64,000 bases of DNA from Sitta carolinensis. Lineage: Eukaryota; Chordata; Aves; Passeriformes; Sittidae. The notes under the pieces were generated by a model. That model was not told where the DNA came from. It ran no database searches and worked only from the letters and a program-made list of their open reading frames with translations. The position numbers and the translations under genes were made by a program. Positions 24,401-37,570 of the stretch are shown piece after piece. The DNA lies in assembly GCA_032173965.1 (NCBI GenBank), contig CM063290.1, positions 11,557,501-11,621,500 on the forward strand, read 5' to 3'. Within the stretch, counting starts at the first letter, position 1. Each line of letters begins with the position of its first letter.

Positions 24401-27400
24401 ATCATAAAAGATAGATGACCAATGGGTGGAATTTCAAAAGAGGAGGAAAATGCTTCTGTGTGTGAGCAGATAAATCAGCCAGATATTTCTGTATCAGGCA
24501 CTACCAGAGGCCTTGAAGGTCAAGCACCTCAATGATTGTTTCCCACAGGCAAAGTTCAAAACCTGGACCACACCACACATACAGCACATGTGATGGACCT
24601 GGCATAGCACAGAATGCAGCTCAGCACAAGCTAAAGCTGTAACTGCAACCACAGAATGGACTGAGGAGTGGTTAGAGGAGAGAGGGGTGGTGCACAGGAT
24701 TTCCAATAATGTTAGAAAGCTAGGGTTGGATTCGGACTTGTTATAACTGATACTGCTCCAGGAGGTATGAATTTAGCCCATACGTTTCAGGCACTGATAC
24801 TTTATTTTTTTGTAACAGGCACTTTAGTGATGCAAAGCTGAAATTATAAAGCTGAGGTGCTGCTCCGTCAGCATGTGCTAAGCTATTTATGAGTCACTAA
24901 AACACACCTTTTCTAATTTTCACCTTAGCTTGTGAATGGCATGTGGCCAGGATGCCTTTTCCAGCTACTTGAGAAAAGTCACCACAGTGTGCTGTGTGCC
25001 AGGCTGTTGGAAGAGCCACTGCACTGGCTCTGCTACAGGACATGTTTGACCTCCAGCCAGACCTGCATTAGCCCTCTGCCTGTTTACACTGGACAGTCAC
25101 AGACATTATCTAAACAAGTGTCACCCAATGGCAGCAATAAATTTTAGGAATTTGCCTCAAATGAGAAAGCCTCTGCAGAATCAAAGAACACAACTGCTGG
25201 CTTGAGTCGTCCCAAGTCCCCAGTGCTGCCTTAGCCCCACACACCATTTCTGTCCCTGCACAAATGATCCTACCAGGTACAGGGGCTCACGAGTGAGTGG
25301 AACCACAGCCATCACTCTCCAATCCCAAAAAGCTGCATCCTGAAACTCAGCAGTAAAACAGTACAATGGGGAAAAATGCCCAATTAAAGCACAGCTGTTC
25401 TGAGCCAGTTCTCATGTGTCATGCATCTACATACTCAGACCACTGACAAAATTATTTCCTTTCAGCTGGCATTTGCTTAAAACCCCAACTATGCAGAACT
25501 CAAGTTCACTTAAACCCTCCTTAGATGTTACATCTCAGCAGTGAGTATTTCCCTCTGCTCTATCTAGGTATCTTGAAGGCCAGTCTAACATTCAAATCCC
25601 TCCACTCAGAGGTTTGACTTATTTTTTTCTCCAGCACTTTGGTTCCTTGACTGTTATCCTGATCCCAAAGGGGATTTTCCATCTCCCACTCCCCTTCTCA
25701 GCCAGCTGCTGAGCACAGATTTAGCAGGATGACTCAGAACCAGGGAATGACAGCTCAACGTTTTCCTGGTGTAGAGCAATCACTGCCTGTCTCCAGAAGG
25801 TCCTTGGGTCAGGACTGGGGCTTCTGCGCAATGCTTCAAAGCAGTGCTTGCTTTCTGAGGAAAAACAGACCAACTCTGTGGGACCTCTTGCTGCTTCCCT
25901 CTGTCACAGCCTCAACTTGTCCTTGCCTAAGTCCCACGGGAGCTGCTTGTTGTAAAATAGAAGTTTAGCTATTTGCTTTTCATGACAGCAGAGCCTCAGA
26001 GCTCCTGAGGTCAGTGCCAGGAACTCTGTGAGGCAACCTACAACACTGGAAGCTGTGAGGAATAGGAAGGCAGGTTCCCAAGGGGGTGTCTTTTCTTTTT
26101 CCCTGTTGAGTTACAGTAAGTGTCACAGCCATATCATCTATTTTTCATTCCCCAGTGCTCAGTGTCAAGCCATAATGAAGCCATAAGGAATCCAGCACCG
26201 TAAGGAATCAACAGTGCACAAAAGCACTCAGCTCAGCTCTGCAGAGCTGCATGGCATAGTGTGCAGCATTGCAGGAAGGAGACAAGTCTGATACCAAGAA
26301 CACTCCCCATTTTTATATGCTACACTCCCAGAACTGCAGCAACAGCAAGTGGGAGCGAGGCAGGGCAGAGAAACGCCTTGCTCCTCACCCTGCTCCCTCA
26401 GTCACCACCCTGGGTGCAGTGAGAGCTGTCAGGCAAGGCCACAAATGTCCAAGGCGGTTAATGTCAACTGCCAACTACACGAAGGCAAGCAGGTGGAAGC
26501 AGAAGGATCCATCTCAACACGATGCTCTCAGAGGACAGATGGTCAAAGATAACTTTTGAAAGAGTGCATAAGTGGGACTCCTGGGTCACCACAGCTGCAG
26601 TAACTCAGCTGCCTTTCCCCATACCCGAGGCATCACTAAATCTGGCAGCCAGGGAGAAGAGCTTTGCTGCCAGAGCCCATGGATGTGCACTGCACACAGC
26701 ATGGCCATGGGTCAGACTGTCCATGCAGAGGAGCAGGCATCACTCATGGCGAGACCCAGGGGTCCCTCCTGCTGCTTGGCCACCTTAACGCTCACCACCC
26801 TGCCCCTTGGCAGAGCTCCCCTGGGCTCAGGCAGGATACCTGAGCTGTCTCTTTGCCCATTTATCCAGACCAGAAGTGGGGACAGTTCTCAACGAGCACA
26901 GAACACCTGGCAGCCCCAGTCTCCAGGAAAAACATGCATTGCTTTTGATGAGATAGAACAGGCAACAGCTTTACTTGTACATCACTGGGACAAGCGTCTG
27001 GTAATGGGCCTACATTAACACAAAGTAAATTAACCTTGGAGCTGACATCTGCTCCAGCCTATGGGATAGTCTGAGCAGCTGAAACTGGAACAGAGCAATT
27101 CCTGGGGAGCAACACATAGGAGAAACCCTGTGCTGGTCTGTCAGGGATGCAGGCAGCAGTGCTTGGATAATCTCATTTTAAAGTATTGTTCTGCTCTTCC
27201 ACAATTTGTTTTACCAGTTAGGTACTCACCTTGTAGAAACCATTGGGCCATGTCTCTGGTACCCCATAATTTATTTTTTTTTCCACAGTGCCACTCTCAC
27301 CAAGGAAGGTTTCATGGAAGATGCCTGTTGAGGCCAATTATCATTTTTCTTGAGAGTGTTTTCGCCAACTAGGATTGATGGAAATGGGCACTTGGCCATC

Positions 27401-30400
27401 CTGCCACACAGCAGCTGTGTTTGCACTGCACTTCACTAAGACCCTGCTATTTACATCTAGTATTTCCAGTTCTCAAACTTCCTTTTATTCCATGCTACAA
27501 TTTTCATATTTCCTCACTATCTTTTTGTAAGTCCTGCTAAGATCCTAATGTCCCTGTTAAGATTTTACACACCAGAAAAATCCTGCTGAAAAGAGAGCTC
27601 ATATAAGCAGGTGATATTTCAGTCCAGGGTCAGGGTAGTTAACAGACTACTGTGTCTGTAGTCACAGACACGAAATGCTGTGTGTAGACCAGTATGAGGC
27701 TCTTCACACATCACAAGGCATTACAGAAGACAGAGCAGCTGCCATCCATCCACTTTCCTAAGGGCAGTAGTCTTGAACACCCTTTCATATTCTTATTGCT
27801 GTCAGGATTCTCTTACCCCACAACTGCTCTTGAAAAATGAGAGAGTCCTGATGGATGGGCAGAGGCCAGCAGGGGCACAAGGATGCTGTTTCTGCATGTG
27901 GTGCAGTACAGCAGTTTTGCCCTGTGGGAGGTCCACAGTATGCCTCCCCAGTCTTTCTTGGAAAAAGGAGAATAGGTTTATTCTGAAGGCTTTGGATGAT
28001 TCTGTATCCACAGTCTAAGCATCACAAGGGTTTACAGAAGCTTTCCTCTTTGGTGGTGTAGAGTTTAGCAGCAGACTTTCTGCATACTTAAGGGTTATAA
28101 ATGATGCTGTTTTTAAGACTACAGGCAATACTTTCCCATAGTTTAATGGTTGTACTGAGACGGGTCCTTGACTGCTGGCAGCAGTAGGGGTCACTGTAGT
28201 GTGTGCTAAGTGGGAGAATTCAACTAAAAATAAAGGGAAAAAAAACCAACAAGCTGAAGCATCTTGTGACAACTCACCCCAGAAGCCCTGTCAATCTGCC
28301 AGGACTGCATTACCCAGGACTTGTGAGTGAAGCTAAACCATCCACCATGTAATGCTCAAGAGCTCTTTAACCCACTCCATCTTCAGCTGCTTTCCGTTGC
28401 TGGCTGCTTTTAACCTAGTTTTCAACCTCCAGAACTCTTATTTCTCACTGCAGCTTTCATTAGCAGGGACATACTCCCCATTCAATTCCTTCCAGAGATG
28501 TAGGCTACATCCCCAAAGTGCCTTTTTGGGAAAGTTGTCTGATGCACTTGCAGCCAGAGGGTGCAGTGCCCTGGAAAACAGGGAGGAATACAGCTTCCAA
28601 AGAGCATTTTTCCCCTCAATACTAAGAAGCCAAACCCCACTGGTGAATTTTGTAGATGGGATTGTTCTTTCCTAACCATTGCCAGTTTCCTTTCTAAAAC
28701 TGATGGGAAAGACTGTTTTTTAAGGACTTGAGAGGATTCTTCTTCCTTTGTCTCTTTCCCTATCCTTTTGGAGTGGTAGGTGATGCATTGATTCTTTCTC
28801 TACTTTTTCACACCTCCATTATTGATACAGCCTCTTATACAGGCTGCTGGGGAAGAAACAGCTTTCAGGAAGTCCCAGTGATCACAGATATGCCCTCATC
28901 CTCAGCTTGCACAGTGTTTTCTTGCTGAACTGCCAGAAATACTGATTTCCTGAAATACTCATGATTTCCTGCTGGAAAATCATGTCCTGTGATTACACTG
29001 ACAGGCTGTACAAGGGGGAATGCAGCAGGCTGGGGTCCCCTCTGTAGAGGTGCTCACGTACATGCCTTGTGACCTCCCTTACTGCCTGACTTCGAGGCTG
29101 TCAGTCTGCACCTTTTCTTCCTCCAGAATTAGCTGTGGTCTGACAAGATCAAGATGGACATTGAAAATAAAAGTGATTTTAAAGTGTAAAACACTTAAGT
29201 TGAAGCCTTCTCAGTTTCATACTCTATGCCACCCCCTTAGTGTTCCCGGGAAGGGGGTACAGGGCTTTCAAAGGCTGGGGCACATGCTTTCTTTTCAGAA
29301 GCATCCACACTCTTTTATTGTCAAGAAGTTTCCCTGAGAGGGAGGGATGTAAACTGTCTCCAGTCCCAAAGCCTTGTAACCATGTCAGCAAAACACCACA
29401 CTTGTCATTAAGGTCTGCTGAGAGACTGGATTTATCAGCTCAAACACCCTGGCTGTGTAGTTACACAGCCTGCAGTCTTGGAGCAGACCGAGTCCAGCCA
29501 GCCCAAAACACAGCCCAAACAAGTTTGCATCTGGCTGCAAAAGATCTTGTAAGACATACCCATGACTACTGGCATCAGCTCAAAACACTTCTTTGGTTTA
29601 GGATGCATCAATGCCAAAAGATAGATTGGGTATGCTGAACATCAACAGCAGAGCTGTTCCCACAAACAGCTGTGTACATTAACAAATCCTTACAGTCCGC
29701 CTTGGCAGACGCTGAGGTTGGCATTTCTGTCCCCACTTCACAGGCAGGGATAGTGCAGCAGGACTGGAACAGGCAGCTCCCAGAGCCTCACACAAGCAGC
29801 CCACAAGGCCCTGGAAGGAGCTGTATTACAAGAGGCTTTGCACTGAGGACTGCTGGTGCCATGTGCTGGGCTCAGCGCCCTGCCAAAGAAGAGGCAAGGC
29901 TCTGAAACCTAAAAGCCTGTCCCACACCTCCACACTGACTGACTTCCCACCACCTCCTGTGAGGTCTCGAGTGGCTTTAAAAACAGCAAGTTTTGCTTGG
30001 TGGAGGTCAAGCCACAGAAGAAGTTTGGTCATCTGCTGTCACAGCGTATTCAGTGGTTGAAGAAACCCAAATCTACTGCATCCTTTCCTCTGCCTGAAAC
30101 ACAAAAAGCTGTTTTCCTTTAAGATGGCCTTACAGCTGGGCTTACTGCCCCCACCATGCTTGTGGTCATACTCTCAGGGCTTTTGTAGGTTAATCCAGCA
30201 GAAAAGGCACTGGCTGCTCTCCACTCCAAACCTCTGCCAAGTTCTGAGATAGATGGAGCTGCTTATAAAACATATTGTAAATTGGAACAGTGTAAGAAGC
30301 TAACAACAATTATTGTGCTGAATGTAGCAGGCTACATCATCCCAAAGGACCTCAGCACAGCTGATTTACAAAAAAAAAAAAAAAAACCCACACTCAAAAC

Positions 30401-30849
30401 AACAAATGTTTTTATAATTCAAGAAATTTCTTGTAAATCTTAACTTCTGCAAGACTTTTGCAGTAAGATCTCGTTTGAAAGCCTGCATAAATCGACCCTA
30501 AGTGTTTATTTCAAGTTAACACTAGAAATATCCAGTGCAGAACTGGAAACTCTGGGGAAAACCACATATGCTCCCCATCATGCCCTTGTACTGCTTTTTT
30601 CCTGTGCCTTCTGGGTGACGAGTTTGTGATTTCATATCCCACTCCACACCTACCCAGTCAATAACATTTCACTTCTTACAACCAAGGTACCTCTCAGAGC
30701 TCCACCAGGTTGGCAACTCTATCAAGACCTCGAGTCCTACACAGGACAGAGTTCTGGCAACACATGGCTTCCCAAATGCACAAAGCAACAAAAAAACCCC
30801 ACAAAGCTAGAAGCTGAAACTAAACAAAGCAGAATTCAGAAGTATTTAA
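21479..30849. other. long non-coding stretch, no gene recognised
   Basis: Unique DNA with many short frames on both strands and no recognisable protein. Between 21,790 and 22,700 the DNA is more GC-rich and frames overlap densely, but none resembles a family. A consensus minus-strand splice donor lies at 27,229-27,230. Short inverted repeats occur (for example 27,652-27,671), and A-tracts followed by CC recur at 28,238 and 30,370. No RNA gene was recognised. Confidence 0.4.
30370..30386 (+). repeat. A17 homopolymer
   Basis: A run of 17 A followed by CCC. No adjacent processed-pseudogene sequence is recognisable. Confidence 0.9.
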
Positions 30850-31045
30850 TGTTGAAGGTGATAAAACATTGGAATAATTTAAAAAGGTGAATCTTCCATC
30901 ACTGGGAAGTTTTAAAGCAAGAGGGGTTGTTTTCATTATTCAGTACTGCACTTCCAGCAGGAGTCAATTGAGGGCAGTCCTGTGACTTGCACGCCACAGG
31001 AGGTCAGACTGAAAGGTCACAAGAGCCTCTCTGACCCCATAACCC
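30850..31045 (+). repeat. ancient CR1 3' UTR fragment
   Basis: Matches the old amniote CR1 3' region in order: TTGGAATAATTTAAA, then ATCTTCCATCACTGGGAAGT, TTTAAAGCAAG, a variable middle, and CACAGGAGGTCAGACTGAAA, GGTCACAAGAGCCTCTCTGA. The corresponding consensus reads ..TCCATCACTGG..TTTTTAAA..CAAG.. and ..CAGGAGGTCAGACTAGATGATCA..GGTCCCTTCTG. Highly diverged and non-coding. Confidence 0.7.
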
Positions 31046-31713
31046 AGGAATTAATACCTGGGAGGAGTTTCTTGTAAAATCTGTCAAACCACTGCCCTAT
31101 AAATCCCTACCTACAGCTTCTCTGCTATGAAGGTGCAATGGAAAATCAATTAAAGAACGGAGAAAATTGAAGAGGGAAAAACAAGAAGCTACTGACTGAT
31201 GAAGGCACAGTGAAGGTGATGGAGGTTTGAACACTGCCCCTGCACCAGGCTGAGAAGGACCTGTTCTGAACTCTGGACATCATGGGAGGTTGGCTGTTAC
31301 GGATTTCACTGGTACTCATGTCCTCTGCAGCTAAGTAGAGGATGAGGCTTTGCATTCTTCAGGACTGCAAAACCCGTGTCACTCCCACACACTGAACAGC
31401 CCCACTACAAAGAGAACCAAGCTACAAAGCTATTATTCTTTCCTTTGAAAATCCCAACCAAGCTACCTTTGTGATTATAACTGTAGACCAAAAGACAGTG
31501 CATGCAAACAATGGGAAAAATCCCAACCCAACCCAGAAATCCAACATAAAAACCAAAATCACAAAGCTGCTATTTCATTATTATTGTACTGCTGCTTTGG
31601 AATCAGAGAAAATATAAACCTCCATCAGCAGATCTGGGTTCCTCAGTGCAGCTCGAAAAGTTGGCAGGGGATTGTACAAGGGATGGAAACTAGACTGCAC
31701 AGATCCGCAGGAA

Positions 31714-31728
31714 GCCACCAGAGGGTAG
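31714..31728 (+). promoter_or_regulatory. possible CTCF core motif
   Basis: GCCACCAGAGGGTAGCA matches the CTCF core CCASYAGRKGGCRS at all but one position (T instead of C near the end). CTCF binds such sites at chromatin loop anchors and insulators. The match is to the core only and was found by eye. Confidence 0.35.
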
Positions 31729-34700
31729 CAGAGCATTTTAGACAGAAGCCCAGGCAGAGCAGCGTGATCTGTACCTGCATCTTCCCTCCTCACTTTCTGG
31801 TTGGTATTTCAGTTATTCAGGAAAATTACATTTTTATTCATCCCTATCCATTCCATTTTCAAAATGCTGCCTTTCTTTCTTCGCAGATGAGAAGGAGAAT
31901 TTGTATTTCAATTATTCCTACCCTTCTCCCTGAAAGAAGCTTGTTTCTCCCTTATTTTCTTCAAAGTGCCTGCATCCCTTCCTGGCCAACTCTCCCCTGC
32001 AGAAGTGGGCAGCATGCTGTGTCCTGTGGGCATGGCCTGCAGTTCATTGGTGGGGTACCACCCTGCGGGAGTCATGAGGAGAGGAAGAGGTCAGGAGGGC
32101 AAATAGCTGCTTCCAGCAGTTTTAGGAAACTAGTTACACCAGTAACTCCTCACATTAGGAGTCTGGATTACCCCAACATCCTTAACAGTACGATATTCAG
32201 AAAACACTCTGAATTGTTGATGGCCAGTCCTGAGGTTTTGACTGTTTCAAAGCCGGTAAAAGTACAGCAGAGGAAGACACATAATATTTTTGTAATGCTT
32301 TCCTTGTCTCTCCAAATGTCTCCATTCTCCACTTTGCAGATTCCCACCCCAGTCACATGGAAAGCCCTCAGCTCCACAAGCACCTCAAGAAGCCAATAAA
32401 CCAACCTCATCCTGATCCCTCTCATGCTCTCTGCTGAGTGTAAGAGTAGGAAGACTTCCAATAACGTTTTTAAAAAAATATTATTTTATTTTAAAGTTCC
32501 TGTGTGTTAAGTCTCAAGCCAGGATGCAGGGCTTCCCTGCTGCCCTGCTCTGGGAATCTTGTATGGGGAAAGGAGACTAGACAGTAGCACAGGGGAGGGG
32601 GGGACAAGAGTCTGGCTTTTAAATAGCAAACTTTTTCATGCACAGTCTGCAGGAACCAAAAATAGCTCCTGAATATTTCAGCAAATCATTCCCAATAATT
32701 AAAATTGTGATGTGTTTTCTGTCAATCCCAAATGCAGTGAAAGCCTTGAGATATATTATTCACTACAAATTATTCATCCAGCTGCACTTGCAGAGTTGAA
32801 AATTTCCGTTCACTTGGACCTAAGCGCAAAGAAATCCTTCAGCCCCTAAATGACAAAGTCTTTCACATCTGCTTGTTTTTAAAAATACAACAAACTAACT
32901 TTCCCATATCTATCCTATTTATTTATTATAGGTATGTCCAGTAGGTTAACACTGTAGTGCAGCTGACACCTAGCACTGATTAAGTTATATCTGTTCAGTG
33001 CAGCTGCTTTCAGTCCCTATAACAGATAGTCACTAAATACATTTTCCACAAACCATACTCTTAATTGGAATACCCCACTCGCTCTGCCCAGCTGCTGTGC
33101 TAGTCCTGAGGATCAGCCCTTTACCACACTGTCAGGAAGCAATGGGAGGTAGAGGAAAGGTTCTTGCAGACTTCCAGTTCTGAGGAAAAGCTTCTACTTC
33201 TGTAGAGAACTTGATTATCAGTCCTGCCTCACCAACAGCAGACACCTTTGCTCAGAGGCTTCCCAAAACAGACACCAAAGCTAAACATGCCAGAAGCATT
33301 ACCCTCTTGTAGTGCTATGGAAAACCTGTGGCATCATTTAAATCCAGCCCAGCATCTCACTCCTCCATTACACCCCTGCATAAATTACAAATGTGAAGCA
33401 GCAGATGCTCAGCACAAGAGCACGCTCTGGCAAGATCTGTTTACAGACCTTTTTAAAGAAAGTACCCAATATATAAAGGTCAGGAGACCTCAAGGGACAA
33501 AATATTTTGGAAGCATTGAGCATCCCTGATAGGGTACTTGGAGCATGGGTACCTCAGTTTGAGATTCCCCGTCTGTCCAATATGTCTGGACATTTAATAT
33601 AAATTAATTTGTTATTACAAATCATTCAACCAAGTTCTCCTTGACCTGCAGTCTGAGACATCCTGGGACAAGACAGGGAGCTAAAAAAGGCCTTTTCTAA
33701 GTCTGTTTGAAGGTACAGCTGTTAAGAGGATACAACTTCATGATTAAAAGGATGGTTATTAGGAGTGATGCCACAGGAAACCCTGGAGAATGACAAACAT
33801 TCTCCTTTGCTAAAGACTGGCAATATGGGTAAACATCACACTGAAGTCGCAGTTCCTTGTTGAGCACTTCTCCTCCTCCTCAGTGACGTGTCAGACTGTC
33901 ATTCCAGAATGTCACCTTGATGGAGAGAACAACTTCTTGAGAGGAGTCATCAGCTTGGTGCAACAAAAGCCACCTCCTTCAGAAATACACCCACAGAAGT
34001 GTGCAAGGCCAGGACAATAACGTCACGTCAGGGCATAATTAAAACTCCTGAGCAGTTACAGCTACTCATTGACAGTCTTTTATGTAATGACTGAACACAA
34101 TTAAGGTAATGTCCTTCCCCATACTGACATGTCTGCACAAACATACAATTACTATGGAGATGGAAAGGAGCCTGACATTTTGCTCAGGGAACAAGCAAGC
34201 CAGCTAGGAGGCCCCGAGCCCGTTTTTTATTTTCCGGCCTTGCTGCTCCTGACTTCTTCAGGACATTGCATCAAGCCCTGAAGGCAGGGACAGAGGCCAG
34301 AAGGTGCTTGTACATTAATAAGTCCTCCTTGCCCAGCAGATGCCCTTTCTTGGCAAACACTCCCTTTCTATAGAAGATCAAGCACGTGCTGTTGTGCAAC
34401 TGACTGGCAATTTTACAGAACAAGCTTGGATTGGCTTTCTGGGGCACAGAGACATGAGACAAGAGAGATATTGACAACGTCCTAAGAAACAAACAAAAAA
34501 TTATAAAGACAAAAGCTATCCATAGTTTCTCACTCAAGAAACATCCACCCTTAAAAGCCTGTTTTTTCCTAAAGTCTTTTTAGTTCTTGCAGGGTCAAAG
34601 TGGATAATCAATAGTAAGCAGAGAAAGATGATCAAATCAACAGAAAGAGTTAAACTCAAGTTTGCATGACAGAAGTTGCACATAAGTGCTGTGGGAAGAC

Positions 34701-37534
34701 AAAGGCATTCATATTCAGATTTGAATTAGTGAGAACTATATGAAATCTGGACCAAAGGATAATAAAAGCATAAGTCTGCTAGCAGTGGTTACATCGCATG
34801 TGTTCTCATGGAGCCTGTCTGGGTGACTCAGATAGCAAGATTTAGACAAAGAGGGTTTAGAGCAAGCCTTAGTAAAGATAAAAACCAGCAGCAATACCAC
34901 ACACAGCACTCTTAAACAACATCATACCTGTCCCACCCACCCTTTGTCTTGTCCTGCAAACAGTGGCACACAGAGCTAAGGCCTGCAATGAAGCACAGCT
35001 CTGCCCACATGGACCAGCAGGCATGGACAAGTCACAGGGGACAGAGACTGGCACTTTGAGCTCTTTGGGAGTCCTCTCCTGTAAAACTCCTAAGATCTCA
35101 TCATAATGAAAGTTAACCTGCCAGAAAATTCCCAAAACGCACAGCAAGAAGAGAGCCTTTACAACTCCTTTAGTCCTTGCACACTTGCATCACCGTACTA
35201 ATAAAGACTCTCCAAGTAAAAGTCTTACCACCAACTGAATATCCAGTCCTAGACTCAGTTTTCACTCATGTTGGTCTGCGGGCTGTACTAGCCCTGCTTG
35301 CACTGGTGCTCCATCTGCCCATACTAACATCCTGCATTTCTTGGGAGACTGAAATGGCACTAAACATCAGTGCTTAGCAACTGAACTTCACCATAAAGTC
35401 ATTTAGGACAGGCCTGTGTCTGCCTTCAGTCACTCAACATGCACCTGAGGCCGTTTTGCCAGCAAACTCTTGTGCCCCTGCTGAAAGCCTTGTGTCAGGC
35501 TGAACAGTGAAGTGCCAGCGACCTCACTATCCTTGTTTTGTTATGACATTCTCTACAAATATACACCACTGGGCTTGGGTTCCCCCCTCCCTCAGACTTG
35601 GAAGAAGTACAGTAGTTTGGTTGGCTGGGTAAAAATGTTCACATTTCCTACTAAGAAAAACTGTGTGAACAAAAAGCACTTGCAGAGCACGTGGTGTAAC
35701 AGGAAAGGATTGATCAGATTACCTGGAGAACTGGTATTTGCCTCTACTAAAACCCTATTTCTGTTCAAAGCCCTGCTTGCAAATTCTGAGAGGAGATAAT
35801 AAGGATTTTCTTATGGTATTTCATATTAAATGCTGCATAAGAAATTCAGTATCCTCAAAATGTCGTATCTATAAGCTTCTGATTCACACATTTGCCTTTT
35901 GGGGATATTAGGCATGATTTTATTTTTTAATGAAGATAAAAAACATCAGAAGGAAAAAAATCCAATTCACAATTCTATCTGTGGAGTTTAGTGTGCACTG
36001 ACTCCAGGTTCCACAATAACACCACGCTGCGCTTTCAACAGCAGCTCCAAGTGCATTCATGTCAGGCAGTGGGGAAGGCACAGGCTGCGACTGATGACAC
36101 CCAAAGCTCTTCTAATGCATTAAAACCTTTTTGTCTTAAATTGATCCCATCTCAGATGTGCTGAGTGTTCGTCTCTTCTTTTTCTGGCTGATTTAATTAT
36201 AACTTTTGAACTGGTATAAACTGTGATATGAAGCTTTGCAAATGAACGTTTTAAAGAGAAAGTGGGAAAGAAAAAGTCTTAAATCAAAAATTTGGAGACA
36301 AAACACACTGGCTACATCCATACAGTTTAACACAGTCTCAAACACAGGCACAAGGCTCTGCAGCACTTGAAATATGAATCACAGTTTAACTTCTAATCAC
36401 CCAAGCCACTAAGCCAGTCTGGCACACCACATGGTGTGCATAAAACTGACCCAGAGGACCCATAGAAAACACCTCCTGTATTCACAGTCCCAGACCCCAC
36501 ATCTACATGAATAAACTGTGTCAAAATTCCCTTCACACCTCCCACCACTCCTTTTCCCCAGGCCCTAGTTTTACTTCTGTTTTCCAGAACAGTTTTGGGG
36601 TTTTGGGTTTTTTTTCCAGTATCTGTTTGTACAAGCAACAATTTTCTTGTGCTTTCTTATTAAAGGGTGAACTTAAAGAACATAGGTTGCTTTTTCATAA
36701 TGCATCATCTTCCTGAACAGACCAAACAAGGTCTCAATGAAAAACCACATGCTTTTATTCGTACCCATCAACATACCAATAAATGTACATAGAATAACCA
36801 CAGAAAGAAGGAGCTTGCCATCCTTGAAACCTTCCTGAGTGCCTTCCAAAGATGTGGTGTACCCCCTTACACCAGTGGTGGTCTTCGAAGCACATTATAA
36901 ATTATTTGGTGTGTGAGACAATGGGAAGGGCATCTTCAGAAATGTATGTTCAAAGCAATTAGGAAAGGTGATAGAGCATGACAGCCACAGAGATTTTCTT
37001 CCTACTTCTCAGTGGAAACAGAATTGACTCATCTTAGTACAGTACCACAGTCCAAAATATTACACCTATAGTTGGTTTTTTAAGCTGTATGCTTTACATG
37101 TAGAAAGAGAGCATGGAAATAAACATGAAAAAAGTTAATCATTTCATGGCCCCAACTCAAACTTTTTTTTCTTCAGCACACGTAGGCATGCAAAGTGGGA
37201 TCCCAATTTAACCAAGAGCCAACCTTGGCATCAAACAAGTGCTGATACAACCATATGGTTTGAAAGAGTTTTCTCTCCTTCTGCTAAGTACCCCCTCACA
37301 TCTTGTAGAGGACGTGTCTTAAAACCATTATCAGCAGCAATTATAAAAGGCATCTGCCTTTGGTGATAAAGAGCTGGAACTGCTGTGATGAGGTGCAGGG
37401 AAGGCTTCAGGCTGAAGGTGCTTCCTGCAATTCCCATTGCTCACTGAGGACGCCAGCACATGGCAAAGGATCTGTTTAAGCAACTCTGCTGCAGGCAATG
37501 AGATGTGGGGTAGAGACAGGTGACTGAGCTGCAA

Positions 37535-37570
37535 GGGGAGGGGGGAAATGGAAGGGATGGGGTTTTTGGG
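37535..37570 (+). other. G-rich potential quadruplex tract
   Basis: Five G-runs (4, 6, 3, 4 and 3 bases) with loops of 1, 8, 2 and 5 bases on the plus strand. It lies far from the CpG island, in otherwise ordinary DNA. Structure formation is inferred only. Confidence 0.4.

Noticed and set aside
33540..33595. GTACCTCAGTTTGAGATTCC as a sense MIR fragment
   Set aside because: Only about 35 bases with an internal insertion relative to the MIR pattern; not distinguishable from chance.
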